Below, in pieces: positions 36,505-45,337 of a stretch of 64,000 nt of DNA. The position numbers were made by a program, and so were the translations under genes. Positions within the stretch are counted from its first letter, which is position 1. Each line of letters begins with the position of its first letter. The notes under the pieces were generated by a model. That model ran no database searches. It had not been told where the DNA came from and saw only the letters and a program-made list of their open reading frames with translations. Where the stretch lies: NCBI RefSeq assembly GCF_003364315.1, contig NZ_NXLS01000010.1:1-64000 (forward strand). The letters run 5' to 3'. This stretch comes from Helicobacter ganmani. Its GTDB lineage: Bacteria > Campylobacterota > Campylobacteria > Campylobacterales > Helicobacteraceae.

Positions 36505-36602
36505 TAAAAATAAACTTAATTTAATCTTTAATTTATCTAAGATTTGTTATCATTTTCTAATTGATATTTTTTATCAATCAATTATTTTTATAAGGATTTA
36601 AA

Positions 36603-37199
36603 ATGTTAGTAACAAAAAAAGCTCCAGACTTCAAAGCCCCAGCAGTTTTGGCAAATAACACTATCGTAGAGGATTTTGAACTCTCAAAAAACTTAGGCAA
36701 AAATGGTGCAGTTGTATTCTTTTGGCCCAAAGACTTTACTTTTGTTTGTCCTTCAGAAATCATCGCGATGGACCATAGAGTTAAGGCATTTAGCGAAAAA
36801 GGATTCAATGTCATTGGTGTTTCCATTGACTCTGATGTCGTGCATTTTGCGTGGAAAAACACTCCTGTAAATCAAGGCGGAATCGGAAATGTGCAATTCC
36901 CAATGGTTTCAGACATCACCAAACAAATTTCACGTGATTATGAAGTGCTAATCGGTGATGCAGTTGCGCTCCGCGGCTCATTCTTGATTGACAAAAATCA
37001 AGTTGTCCGCCACGCAGTGATTAACGACTTGCCACTTGGGCGCAATATGGACGAAATGCTAAGAATGTGCGACGCATTGACTTTCTTTGAAGAGCACGGC
37101 GAAGTTTGCCCAGCAGGTTGGAACAAAGGCGACAAAGGTATGAGAGCAGACGCAAAGGGCGTAGCAGAATACCTTTCACAAAACGCAGACAAATTATAA
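36603..37199 (+). CDS. ahpC: alkyl hydroperoxide reductase/peroxiredoxin
   Basis: A 198-residue typical 2-Cys peroxiredoxin (TsaA of H. pylori). The peroxidatic cysteine is in DFTFVCPSEI near residue 49 and the resolving cysteine in GEVCPAGW near 170. It reduces peroxides with electrons from thioredoxin and is very abundant in Helicobacter. TAAGGATTTAAA precedes the ATG. It is divergent from the lipoprotein gene. Confidence 0.97.
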   Translation: MLVTKKAPDFKAPAVLANNTIVEDFELSKNLGKNGAVVFFWPKDFTFVCPSEIIAMDHRVKAFSEKGFNVIGVSIDSDVVHFAWKNTPVNQGGIGNVQFPMVSDITKQISRDYEVLIGDAVALRGSFLIDKNQVVRHAVINDLPLGRNMDEMLRMCDALTFFEEHGEVCPAGWNKGDKGMRADAKGVAEYLSQNADKL

Positions 37200-37202
37200 T
37201 TC

Positions 37203-37223
37203 TTGCAAGGATTTCCCTTGCAA
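37203..37223 (+). terminator. hairpin after ahpC
   Basis: TTGCAAGG-atttc-CCTTGCAA, an eight-base stem starting three bases after the stop. No T run follows, so the terminator assignment is uncertain. Confidence 0.4.
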
Positions 37224-37611
37224 ATCCCACAAATCTAGCAATCTCCGACTTTTTTAATCTCTTTTCACAACGCAAAGCTTGAGATGAAGCTTCCAAACAT
37301 TATGGAATCTCACAATGAAATCCCCCACCTTGTCCTTGCTAACCTTTGCGTGTTGTTTTTCATTATTGCAAGAGGCTTTAGCCTCGTGGCAACCTATAAT
37401 CTAGCATAAATTAGACTTTGCAATGGAATCTTAAAAGCGAGATTCTACATAGTTTGCTTCACTTCGTTCGCAATGACAGAATAGTTAAATTTGCAGGTAT
37501 GCGGGATTATGGATTGCCGAGATTCCTGCGGAATCTCACAATGACGAAGTCGTTAAATCTCAAAGATTCCATTTTAAAGGGGGATTGTGGGCATTGTGGA
37601 TTCTGTTTTGA
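37224..37611. other. gene-free stretch with degenerate palindromic repeats
   Basis: No reading frame of note. It holds repeat-like units: TTTGCTTCACTTCGTTCGCA at 37453-37472 followed by ATGACA, and GGATTGCCGAGATTCCTGCG at 37511-37530 followed by GAATCTCACAATGACG. Related units occur in other intergenic regions of this window. Confidence 0.5.
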
Positions 37612-37924
37612 TTACAGATTTAACAAAACCACAGCGCAAACCACCATTACCATACCGATATAGCCGATGATTCCTAAACGCTCTTTGAAAAATATATAGC
37701 CCCCAAGGCTCGTGCCGACAATTCCCACCACCCCCCAAGTAGAATACGCAACACTTAAGGGCATTTTCTCAAGCACGAAGATTAGTGCGCTAAACGCCCC
37801 TCCCAAACCATAAGAATACAGCCTATCGTGTAGCCTTTGCGCTTAAACGCATTGGATTTTTTCAAAAACAAATTTGCGATAATGTCCAAGCGGTAATTAC
37901 GACATATCCTAGTGCTAGGCTCAT
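37612..37924 (-). pseudogene. MdtI-like SMR transporter, frameshifted
   Basis: The start MSLALGYVVITAW follows GAGGAATGCA. The frame is lost within a few codons; the next frame gives IIANLFLKKSNAFKRKGYTI and a third gives GGAFSALIFVLEKMPLSVAY to the end. Together they rebuild a four-helix SMR protein of about 104 residues, closest by eye to the spermidine exporter subunit MdtI. At least two frameshifts separate the parts. No MdtJ-like partner is seen. Confidence 0.75.
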
Positions 37925-38192
37925 TGCATTCCTCGGTGGATTGTGGAATCCGATTCTACTTTTTCGCGCTTTAACTCGGAGTAATTAATAAGCGCAATTC
38001 CACTTGGATTATTAAGTGCGCAAAACCGCTTTGTAAAAGCATTTTTTGAGCCTTTGGTAGAGTTTTGAAACCCTTGTCACCTCTTGATATTATAGTCTTT
38101 TGATTTTGGAGGGCAAAAGCTAGAAGTGTGTGAGATTCCGCAAGATTCTGATAAATTAAATTGTGGCAAATCTTTTAATGCAAAGGTTAATG

Positions 38193-38987
38193 CTATTTGC
38201 TAGATTCTTGCTCTTGTTTGTCCAAATACCGCTCATCAAAGAGGCTATTTAAATGCACATTGCTTAAAGCTACTTTCAAAGAAGTAAAAAAGTCTGGATT
38301 CTCTTCCTCCATTTTCTTTAACATTTGCTTTGTTTTCTCTCTTGCGAAAGGACGTTTGTCGTGCGTTTGCCACATCACAGGACAATTACAATCAGGAGCA
38401 ATATAAATGTTATTTTTGGCAATAAAGTCAATAATTTGCCGCTCCCGCACAAAAATTAGCGGACGAATCACAAACAACCCATTTCCTGCTTTATATAGGG
38501 GTGGCATAGAACGCAATGCACCATTATAGGTGAGATTCATCATAAAGCTTTCTGCTGCGTCATCTAAATGATGAGCTAAGGCGAGTTTGTTGAATCCTCC
38601 CTCTAAAGCTTTCGTATAAAGCGCACCTCGCCGCATACGCGAACAAAAACTACAAACCACACTCCCCTCACGCTTGTTTTCCTCCAAAATCTTATAAATA
38701 TCTGTGCGGTAGAGTTCATAGGGGATTCCAAGCCTCTCGCAATACTCAAAGATATATTCATACTCGCCCCCGCGCCCATAATCAATCGTAACTGCCTTAA
38801 ACTCAAACTTAAAAGGTGCATATTTTTTCAGTCTCGCTAGAAGTGTCGCTAAAAGTATGGAATCCTTACCCCCACTTAAGCCCAAAAGCACCTTATCGCC
38901 TTCTTTTATTAAGTCTAGTTGAGCATTGGTAGAGCCTGTTATCTTTAAGATTTTTTTGCTAATTTCTATGTTTTGCTCTTTTGCCAT
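38193..38987 (-). CDS. ttcA: tRNA 2-thiocytidine synthetase TtcA-like
   Basis: A 264-residue PP-loop ATPase with SGGKDS near 35 and the cysteine motif CSFCSRMRRGALY that binds the iron-sulfur cluster in TtcA. A further DCNC lies near 200. TtcA thiolates cytidine 32 of tRNA. The sequence is shorter than the E. coli enzyme, as in other Campylobacterota. It is 32 bases downstream of the MFS gene on the same strand. Confidence 0.88.
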   Translation of the reverse strand: MAKEQNIEISKKILKITGSTNAQLDLIKEGDKVLLGLSGGKDSILLATLLARLKKYAPFKFEFKAVTIDYGRGGEYEYIFEYCERLGIPYELYRTDIYKILEENKREGSVVCSFCSRMRRGALYTKALEGGFNKLALAHHLDDAAESFMMNLTYNGALRSMPPLYKAGNGLFVIRPLIFVRERQIIDFIAKNNIYIAPDCNCPVMWQTHDKRPFAREKTKQMLKKMEEENPDFFTSLKVALSNVHLNSLFDERYLDKQEQESSK

Positions 38988-39019
38988 TTTTCACCTTTTT
39001 TGGATTCTATTTTTTATAG

Positions 39020-40390
39020 TTATTTGGAATCCCCTAAATCAAAATATCCCTCTAAATGTCCTCTAGCAAATTCCAAAATTTCTGCTTCCTCCAATAAGTG
39101 TTTATCGTATTTCACCACCACAACTTGCTCGCTTTCATTGATATACCATTCAAGCACCCCGCGCAACTCCCCTAACACTTCCAAAGTCTCATTTGTGATT
39201 CTATTTTTCAAAGATAAATAAAGATTTTTCTGCATAGTTGGATTTGCCAAAAGAGAAAAAGAGAGAATCCATAAAAAAGAGGTAATGACAACAAACATCG
39301 TAATAGAAAGCATACTAAAAAAAGTATAAAAATGCCCTCCCAAAAGCGCACCAAAAAACGAGCCTAGATAGCCAAAAGAAGTGAAAATCCCCATTGCGCT
39401 GCCCTTTTGGTGTGCTTTACAATAACGACTTGCGAGGCTTTGCATAATGGGCTCGTGGATAGAGAATCCTACAAAAAACACAAGCACACCAAAGATAAAC
39501 ACCGCTTGACTTTCGCTTAACATTAGCAAATAGCTAAACACAAAAAACAAGATTCCAACAATCATTACTGCCTTAAATTTCCCTCTTTTTTCCGCTAATA
39601 TCGCCGCGGGTGCCATTGCAAAGAATCCTAAAAGTGAGGCGGGAATATACACTTGCCACAAGTCCTCTTTAGGCATTTCAAAGCCCTTAACAAGAGCAAT
39701 AGGAATAATAAGAAATGCCAAAGTCATAAAGCCTTTTTGCAAGAAATTTGTGAGATTCATAATTTGGAGATTCTTGTTTTTTAAAATCGCATTATATTCT
39801 CCGCTTTGATTCGTGAAACGATAAGTAACTTTGGGCGTATTGGGCACAGCAACAAACAAAATTACAAGTCCAAAAAGTGCCAAAATACAGGTAATCCAAA
39901 AAAGGCTTGGGATTCCATAATGCGCACCAAGAATCGGACCTAAAATCAGTGCAAAGGTAAAACTAAGCGAAATCGTCCCTCCCATAAGTGCCATTGCCTT
40001 TGTGCGATTCTCCTCACGCACCAAATCCGCTATCATTGCGCTTATCACTCCTCCAACAGCTCCAGCTCCTTGCATTAACCTCCCTACAATCAGCCAATAA
40101 ATATCCGCGCTCAAGGCACAGACGAGTGAGCCAAAAACAAAAACCACAAGCCCTAGCGCAATCATACTTTTGCGCCCAAATTTATCGCTTAGGAATCCAA
40201 AAGGAATTTGAAATAAGACTTGCGTCAGCGCATATCCACCCATTGCGATTCCAATTAGAATCGGGCTTGAGCCTTGAAGAGAGAGCGCATAAAGCGATAA
40301 AATGGGCATAACAATAAATAGTCCAAAAAACCTAGAAGCGAGAATGAGACTTAGAGGCAAGCTTTGCTTGATGAGGGATTCCTTTGCCAT
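39020..40390 (-). CDS. MFS transporter, YajR-like, with soluble tail
   Basis: A 456-residue permease with 12 hydrophobic segments; the MFS motif A is GFLSDKFGRKSM near 63. After the last segment comes a soluble tail of about 70 residues (GVLEWYINESEQVVVVKYDK region), which fits the small ferredoxin-like domain at the C-terminus of E. coli YajR. Substrate unknown; drug or metabolite export is likely from the family. Confidence 0.8.
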   Translation of the reverse strand: MAKESLIKQSLPLSLILASRFFGLFIVMPILSLYALSLQGSSPILIGIAMGGYALTQVLFQIPFGFLSDKFGRKSMIALGLVVFVFGSLVCALSADIYWLIVGRLMQGAGAVGGVISAMIADLVREENRTKAMALMGGTISLSFTFALILGPILGAHYGIPSLFWITCILALFGLVILFVAVPNTPKVTYRFTNQSGEYNAILKNKNLQIMNLTNFLQKGFMTLAFLIIPIALVKGFEMPKEDLWQVYIPASLLGFFAMAPAAILAEKRGKFKAVMIVGILFFVFSYLLMLSESQAVFIFGVLVFFVGFSIHEPIMQSLASRYCKAHQKGSAMGIFTSFGYLGSFFGALLGGHFYTFFSMLSITMFVVITSFLWILSFSLLANPTMQKNLYLSLKNRITNETLEVLGELRGVLEWYINESEQVVVVKYDKHLLEEAEILEFARGHLEGYFDLGDSK

Positions 40391-40458
40391 TTTGCGTCCT
40401 TATGCTAAAATTCCAAAACAAAAAAATGATTTTACCCAAAAATAAATAAAGGCAAGTT

Positions 40459-41079
40459 ATGCGCTTAATCTTAGCAACTTCAAATCAAGACAAAATCAAA
40501 GAAATCCGACAAATTTACGCTTCATTTTCACAAGATTTTGGAGTAGAGATTCTCTCTTGGGACACACTGATGACGCCCTTTGAGATTACAGAGGACGGCA
40601 CAAGCTTTCAAGAAAATGCGTTAATTAAATCTAGGGTGGTTTTTGAAATACTCAAAAATCAAGGGATTCTAAAAGTGCGAGATATTGTCTTATCCGATGA
40701 CAGCGGAATCTGCGTAGAGAAGCTAGGAGGTGCACCGGGGATTCGTAGCGCAAGATATAGCGGAGGTGGAGCGGAGGAGAATTTAGAAAAACTGCGTAGC
40801 GAAGTAAAAAGACTAGGCGGAATCTCAAGGGCACATTATTGCGCGTGTATTGGCATTAGCTCCTTTGTAAGCGATTCTAGTGCGCACGGGTTTATGTATG
40901 GACAGGTGATTGCAGAGTGTCGCGGAGAAAATGGATTTGGTTATGACCCGATTTTCATTCCCAATGGATTTAACAAAACTCTAGCCGAGTTAAGCAGTGA
41001 GGAGAAAAATTCCATTTCACATCGCAGAATCGCACTAGAAAATGCGCAGTATTTATTGCGTGCTTTGCTTGAAAAATAA
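40459..41079 (+). CDS. rdgB: XTP/dITP pyrophosphatase
   Basis: A 206-residue Ham1/RdgB protein: LATSNQDKIKEI at the N-terminus, FQENALIKS, the metal site LSDDSGICVEKLGGAPGI, and GFGYDPIF with SHR near the end. It hydrolyses non-canonical purine triphosphates (ITP, XTP) and keeps them out of DNA. Single gene, divergent from the transporter gene. Confidence 0.95.
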   Translation: MRLILATSNQDKIKEIRQIYASFSQDFGVEILSWDTLMTPFEITEDGTSFQENALIKSRVVFEILKNQGILKVRDIVLSDDSGICVEKLGGAPGIRSARYSGGGAEENLEKLRSEVKRLGGISRAHYCACIGISSFVSDSSAHGFMYGQVIAECRGENGFGYDPIFIPNGFNKTLAELSSEEKNSISHRRIALENAQYLLRALLEK

Positions 41080-41127
41080 TCCATTTTTCTCTATGATTCC
41101 AAAAATAAATGCACATAAGGTATATCA

Positions 41128-41778
41128 ATGAAACGAGCAATTAATCGGGGGGGGGGGACAGAATAAGCTAAACTTTCCTTTTATTTTGAAATTAAAACAA
41201 CAATTTCAAAGATTTAGGCTCAAAAAAAGATTACTTCGCCATTATGCGCAAACATTTCCCCAATGTGCCAATTTGGCATTTTGCTTCCAAAGCAAAATCA
41301 AGAGTTTTGGGAATCTTGCAGAGAAAATACCATAGAAATACACCCAACAAAGTATCCCATAGAGATAGATTGGGACGGAATACAGAAAGTCTGCAAAGAA
41401 CAAGGTGTGGTTTTAAAGTTTTTTATGGATTCTGATAAAAAACAAGAAGTGATGACAAAAATGATTCTAAATCCTAAGGGCAATTCTAACCCTTTTCAAA
41501 GCTTCATTGGTTGCACACTCAACCAATGCGCACAACTTTACGAGGGCAAGCTTTACCCTTCTGCTTATATTGAACATTTTAACAAGCATTTCTCGCAAAA
41601 CTTGCAAATCACATCTTTAGACTTTATAGATATTCACAAGCCCAATCTTGCCTACCAAGAGATTCTGAATTTTATGGCAAAGCCATTGCCTTTTTGTCGT
41701 TATTGTGATACGATGAAATGGCAACACATCGGAGAATGGAAAGATTCTAAAAAAGATATTTCTGAATACTTAGGGTAA
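41128..41778 (+). pseudogene. decayed radical-SAM gene with G11 tract at its start
   Basis: ATG 41128 follows AAGG seven bases upstream and reads MKRAIN, then a tract of 11 G and a stop after 12 residues. With ten G the frame runs 40 codons further but still ends. Downstream, a piece in one frame (KDYFAIMRKHFPNVPI) continues in another (GILLPKQNQEFW to the end at 41778), with the residues between missing. The tail holds YEGKLYPSAYIEHFN and PFCRYCD, which match the C-terminus of radical-SAM proteins found in surface-glycan loci. The radical-SAM CxxxCxxC part is absent, so the gene is dead whatever the tract length. Confidence 0.6.
41147..41157 (+). repeat. G11 tract in remnant gene
   Basis: Eleven consecutive G seven codons into the remnant reading frame. 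Confidence 0.85.
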
Positions 41779-41840
41779 TTTTTAAACGCAAAGATTCTAC
41801 TTAAGACGGAGTAGAAAACTTAAAGCAATACTAGATTATA

Positions 41841-41867
41841 GATTGCTTCGCTACGCTCGCAATGACA
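41841..41867. repeat. intergenic palindromic repeat unit
   Basis: GATTGCTTCGCTACGCTCGC followed by AATGACA; ATTGC at its start pairs with GCAAT at its end. The clearest copy of the family seen also near 37453 and, decayed, near 49260. Confidence 0.5.
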
Positions 41868-42004
41868 AGGCAAAAAGCCCCACGATGACAGAAAGAAAGG
41901 GCAATGACGCAGCAAGCCATCACGAGCAAGTTTTAACTTGCGCGGCAATCCATAATAGCCCGCAATTTGAGGGAATTGCGAGATTCTATGAAATCGCAGG
42001 AATC

Positions 42005-44110
42005 TTAACTCTCTTTGAGCATTCGTCTTGCAAGTTTTTTTGCCTTGACTTCTTCTGCCTCGCGTTTGAGTGAAGCATAAAGTGTATTCGTATGGTCCTC
42101 TAGCATTTTTTGGCTATTGGTTGGCTTTTCACCCTCTTTTGGCGCAAGCTTAATGTATTCTCCATTGCTTTGGAGTTCGTGTGCTTTTGCATTGTCTTCA
42201 CTTTGAATCTTGATGATTCCAAAGAGTTTATCGGCTAAATTGTCTTCAAAAATAGGTGTCATAAGCTCTACGCGACGTTCTAAATTTCTAGGCATTAAGT
42301 CTGCGCTAGCAAAATAAATTTGCACTTTAGCGTGCTTGAAGTAGTAGATTCTTGCGTGTTCTAGGTATTTGCCCACGATAGAAATCACGCGGATATTTTC
42401 ACTCACACCCTTAATACCCGGTCTTAAGCAGCAGATTCCACGCACAATCAAATCTATTTTCACGCCCGCAGCCGATGCCTTATAAAGTGCCAAAATCACA
42501 TCGGTATCTACGATAGAATTTGCCTTTAAAATAATGCGTCCGTCTTTGCCTGCTTTAGTTTCGTTTTCTATTAATTCCAAAATTTTTGGCTTAATTTGCA
42601 AGGGAGCGGCAAGCAAAGTATTGAGTTTGGATTTATGAGAGAATCCTGAAAGATTGTGGAAAAACTTTGTTGCGTCTTGTGTAAATTCCCGCTTAGAAGT
42701 CATATAACTAATATCTGTATATATTTTTGCAGTGCTAGGATTGTAGTTTCCTGTGCTTAAATGCACATATTCTCGCAATTCTCGTCCGATACTTTTAATC
42801 ACAAGGGCAATTTTTGCATGTACTTTAAGCCCCGGAACACCATAGATGACATGCGCTCCTGCGGATTCTAATGCACGCGCCCAATGCAAGTTGTTTTCTT
42901 CATCAAAACGCGCTTTAAGCTCTACTAATGCAGTAACTTGTTTGCCATTCTCTGCCGCCTCAATTAACGCCTTAACAATGGGGGAATTTTTCCCTACGCG
43001 ATAGAGTGTCATTCGGATAGAAAAAACATCGGGGTCTTTTGCCGCACTTTGGATAAAATTCACCACAGGATCAAAACTCTCATAAGGTTGGAACGAAAGA
43101 ATATCTTGAGAATCTAGCACAGAGAAAATATTTGCATTAGAATCTAGTGGGGGTAAGATTTTAGAAGTGTAGCTTGGGAAAGTCAATTTAGCAAAGTTTT
43201 TGTTGCCTACAATCTCCCAAAGAATATTGGAATTCATTGGTGCTTCGCACTCATAAATGTCTTCAGGAGTTACTTTAATATATTGCTCTACAAAGTTTTT
43301 TAGCTCCAAATCATCGGTTTTCTGAATCTCTAAGCGGATAATCTCTCCTTTGCGGCGGGATTTCAAACCCTCCGTCATTAGAGCCATAAAGTCATCACCC
43401 TCTTCCTCTTCAATCTCCATATCTGCATTTCTTGTAACTCTAAATGAAGTCCAACTCATCACCTTAAAGCCCGGGAATAACTCATTTGTAAATTCTGCAA
43501 CAATGGAATCTGTATGGAAATAAGTATCACCTAAGCGCACGAATCCGGGTAACATTCGTGAAATACGAGTCATACCAAATTTAATCTCACTTGGATTGTC
43601 AATGCTTTGGAGTTTGAGTGCCAAAACATAGCTAAGGTTATTTAAATGCGGAAAAGGGTGTGTCGCATCTACCGCAATTGGCACAACAATAGGATAAAGA
43701 TGATTGATAAAATATTCTCGCAATTCCTTTTTCTGATTCTTGTCCGCTTCATTATAGGTTTTGATACATAAGCCAAGCTTGCTTAATTCTTCTCTGATTT
43801 CAAAATAGCACGCCTCTAATCGTTGTTTTTCTAGTTTCAGATAACTACGAATCTCATCTAATTGCTCTTTTGGCGTCAATCTGTCTGGACCGCTCTCTGT
43901 AATGCGCGCACTATAAAGTCTTTTTAAACCTGCAACCCTCACCATATAAAATTCATCTAAATTTGTGCCATAAATAGCAATAAACTTTAAACGTTCTAAG
44001 AGTGGATTATTAGAATCCTGTGCTTCACTCAACACGCGCGTATTAAAGCGCAACCAAGACAACTCACGATTGATAAAATTTGCTGGCTTGTTAAAAGTAT
44101 TTGGTGCCAT
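42005..44110 (-). CDS. ppk: polyphosphate kinase
   Basis: A 701-residue PPK1: N-terminal NRELSWLRFNTRVL, then the two phospholipase-D-like halves, with the autophosphorylated histidine in GLKVHAKIAL and the second in YFKHAKVQIYF. It makes inorganic polyphosphate from ATP, important for stress survival and motility in Campylobacterota. AAGGAG precedes ATG 44110. Confidence 0.96.
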   Translation of the reverse strand: MAPNTFNKPANFINRELSWLRFNTRVLSEAQDSNNPLLERLKFIAIYGTNLDEFYMVRVAGLKRLYSARITESGPDRLTPKEQLDEIRSYLKLEKQRLEACYFEIREELSKLGLCIKTYNEADKNQKKELREYFINHLYPIVVPIAVDATHPFPHLNNLSYVLALKLQSIDNPSEIKFGMTRISRMLPGFVRLGDTYFHTDSIVAEFTNELFPGFKVMSWTSFRVTRNADMEIEEEEGDDFMALMTEGLKSRRKGEIIRLEIQKTDDLELKNFVEQYIKVTPEDIYECEAPMNSNILWEIVGNKNFAKLTFPSYTSKILPPLDSNANIFSVLDSQDILSFQPYESFDPVVNFIQSAAKDPDVFSIRMTLYRVGKNSPIVKALIEAAENGKQVTALVELKARFDEENNLHWARALESAGAHVIYGVPGLKVHAKIALVIKSIGRELREYVHLSTGNYNPSTAKIYTDISYMTSKREFTQDATKFFHNLSGFSHKSKLNTLLAAPLQIKPKILELIENETKAGKDGRIILKANSIVDTDVILALYKASAAGVKIDLIVRGICCLRPGIKGVSENIRVISIVGKYLEHARIYYFKHAKVQIYFASADLMPRNLERRVELMTPIFEDNLADKLFGIIKIQSEDNAKAHELQSNGEYIKLAPKEGEKPTNSQKMLEDHTNTLYASLKREAEEVKAKKLARRMLKES

Positions 44111-44142
44111 TTTTACTCCTTTTGCTTAAATTGTTCTTATTT

Positions 44143-44148
44143 ATTATA
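44143..44148 (-). promoter_or_regulatory. -10 box of ppk
   Basis: The reverse complement reads TTTATTATAATAAAT, about 33 bases before the start codon. Confidence 0.55.
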
Positions 44149-44246
44149 ATAAAATTCGCATAAAACTTACCTTGAAAAAGCAACAATAAGGTTTAAGTTG
44201 TAATTTTGTATCATTTGCCTTTAAATTTATTGCGGGATAATCAACG

Positions 44247-45239
44247 ATGGAAAAACTAAATTATAAAGATTCTGGTGTAGATATTGTAGAGGGAAATGCA
44301 CTTGTTGAAAACCTAAAAGAGCTTGTGAAACAGACTTTTAATCCTAATGTCTTGGGTGGAATCGGCTCTTTTAGCGGGGCATTTTTACTTCCTAACAATT
44401 ACAAAGAACCTGTTCTTTTAGCTGCAACAGACGGCGTAGGCACGAAACTAAAGCTTGCAATTGATAGTGGAATTTTAGATAGTGTTGGGATTGATTTAGT
44501 TGCAATGTGCGTCAATGATTTGATTTGCAATTTTGCAACTCCTTTGTTTTTCTTGGACTATTATGCCACAGGCAAACTCAATAAAGATTCCGCTTTAGAA
44601 GTCATTAGAGGAATCACGCAAGGCTGTTTAGAAGCAGAATGCGCGTTGATTGGTGGAGAAAGCGCGGAAATGCCCGGAATGTATCAACACAAAGATTTTG
44701 ATTTAGCCGGCTTTGCAGTTGGAATCGCAGAACGCGCAATGATGCAGAGAGAATCACAAGTCAAAGCAGGCGACATACTCATCGCTTTGCCAAGCAGTGG
44801 GATTCATTCCAACGGCTATTCTCTTGTGCGCAAGATTCTTTCTTCTCATCATATTGCATTGGATTCCACATTTGAGGGAAAACCACTGATACAAACGCTC
44901 CTAACGCCAACTAAAATTTATGTTAAAACTTTCAAAAAACTACAAAACAAAATCAAAGCTCTTGCGCATATCACGGGAGGAGGGTTGATTGAAAACTTAC
45001 CGCGCGTTTTGCCACAAAATGTTTGCGCAAAAATCATCACAAAAAATATCCAATCTCTACCAATTTTTGATATGCTCTGTCAATATGTAGAGGAAGAAGA
45101 TAAATACAGAACTTTTAATATGGGCGTTGGAATGGTATTAATCGTGGAAAATAGCGAGGTGGATTCTGTCATTAAAGAATCTGGAGGATATGTTTTAGGC
45201 GAGTTAATCAATGGAGAAAAAGCTGTAAAATTTCTTTAA
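44247..45239 (+). CDS. purM: phosphoribosylformylglycinamidine cyclo-ligase
   Basis: A 330-residue AIR synthetase: NYKDSGVDIVEGN at the start, GVGTKLKLA, IGGESAEMPGMY and the C-domain SSGIHSNGYSLVRK and ITGGGLIENLPR. It closes the imidazole ring in purine synthesis using ATP. Monocistronic by spacing. Confidence 0.96.
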   Translation: MEKLNYKDSGVDIVEGNALVENLKELVKQTFNPNVLGGIGSFSGAFLLPNNYKEPVLLAATDGVGTKLKLAIDSGILDSVGIDLVAMCVNDLICNFATPLFFLDYYATGKLNKDSALEVIRGITQGCLEAECALIGGESAEMPGMYQHKDFDLAGFAVGIAERAMMQRESQVKAGDILIALPSSGIHSNGYSLVRKILSSHHIALDSTFEGKPLIQTLLTPTKIYVKTFKKLQNKIKALAHITGGGLIENLPRVLPQNVCAKIITKNIQSLPIFDMLCQYVEEEDKYRTFNMGVGMVLIVENSEVDSVIKESGGYVLGELINGEKAVKFL

Positions 45240-45256
45240 TTTAAAAAAATTTATGC

Positions 45257-45262
45257 TATAAT
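45257..45262 (+). promoter_or_regulatory. -10 box of the SH3-repeat gene
   Basis: ATGCTATAATATAAAG, a strong extended -10, giving a leader of about 70 bases before ATG 45338. Confidence 0.6.
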
Positions 45263-45337
45263 ATAAAGATAAACATTGAACTTAAATCTTATTTATGATT
45301 AAGTTTTAAGTGTTTCAATTTTATCTACGAAAGTGAA

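Noticed and set aside
41244-41435. 63-codon frame starting MRKHFPNVPIW
   Set aside because: Only its first residues fit the radical-SAM remnant; the rest is out of frame with the recognisable tail.
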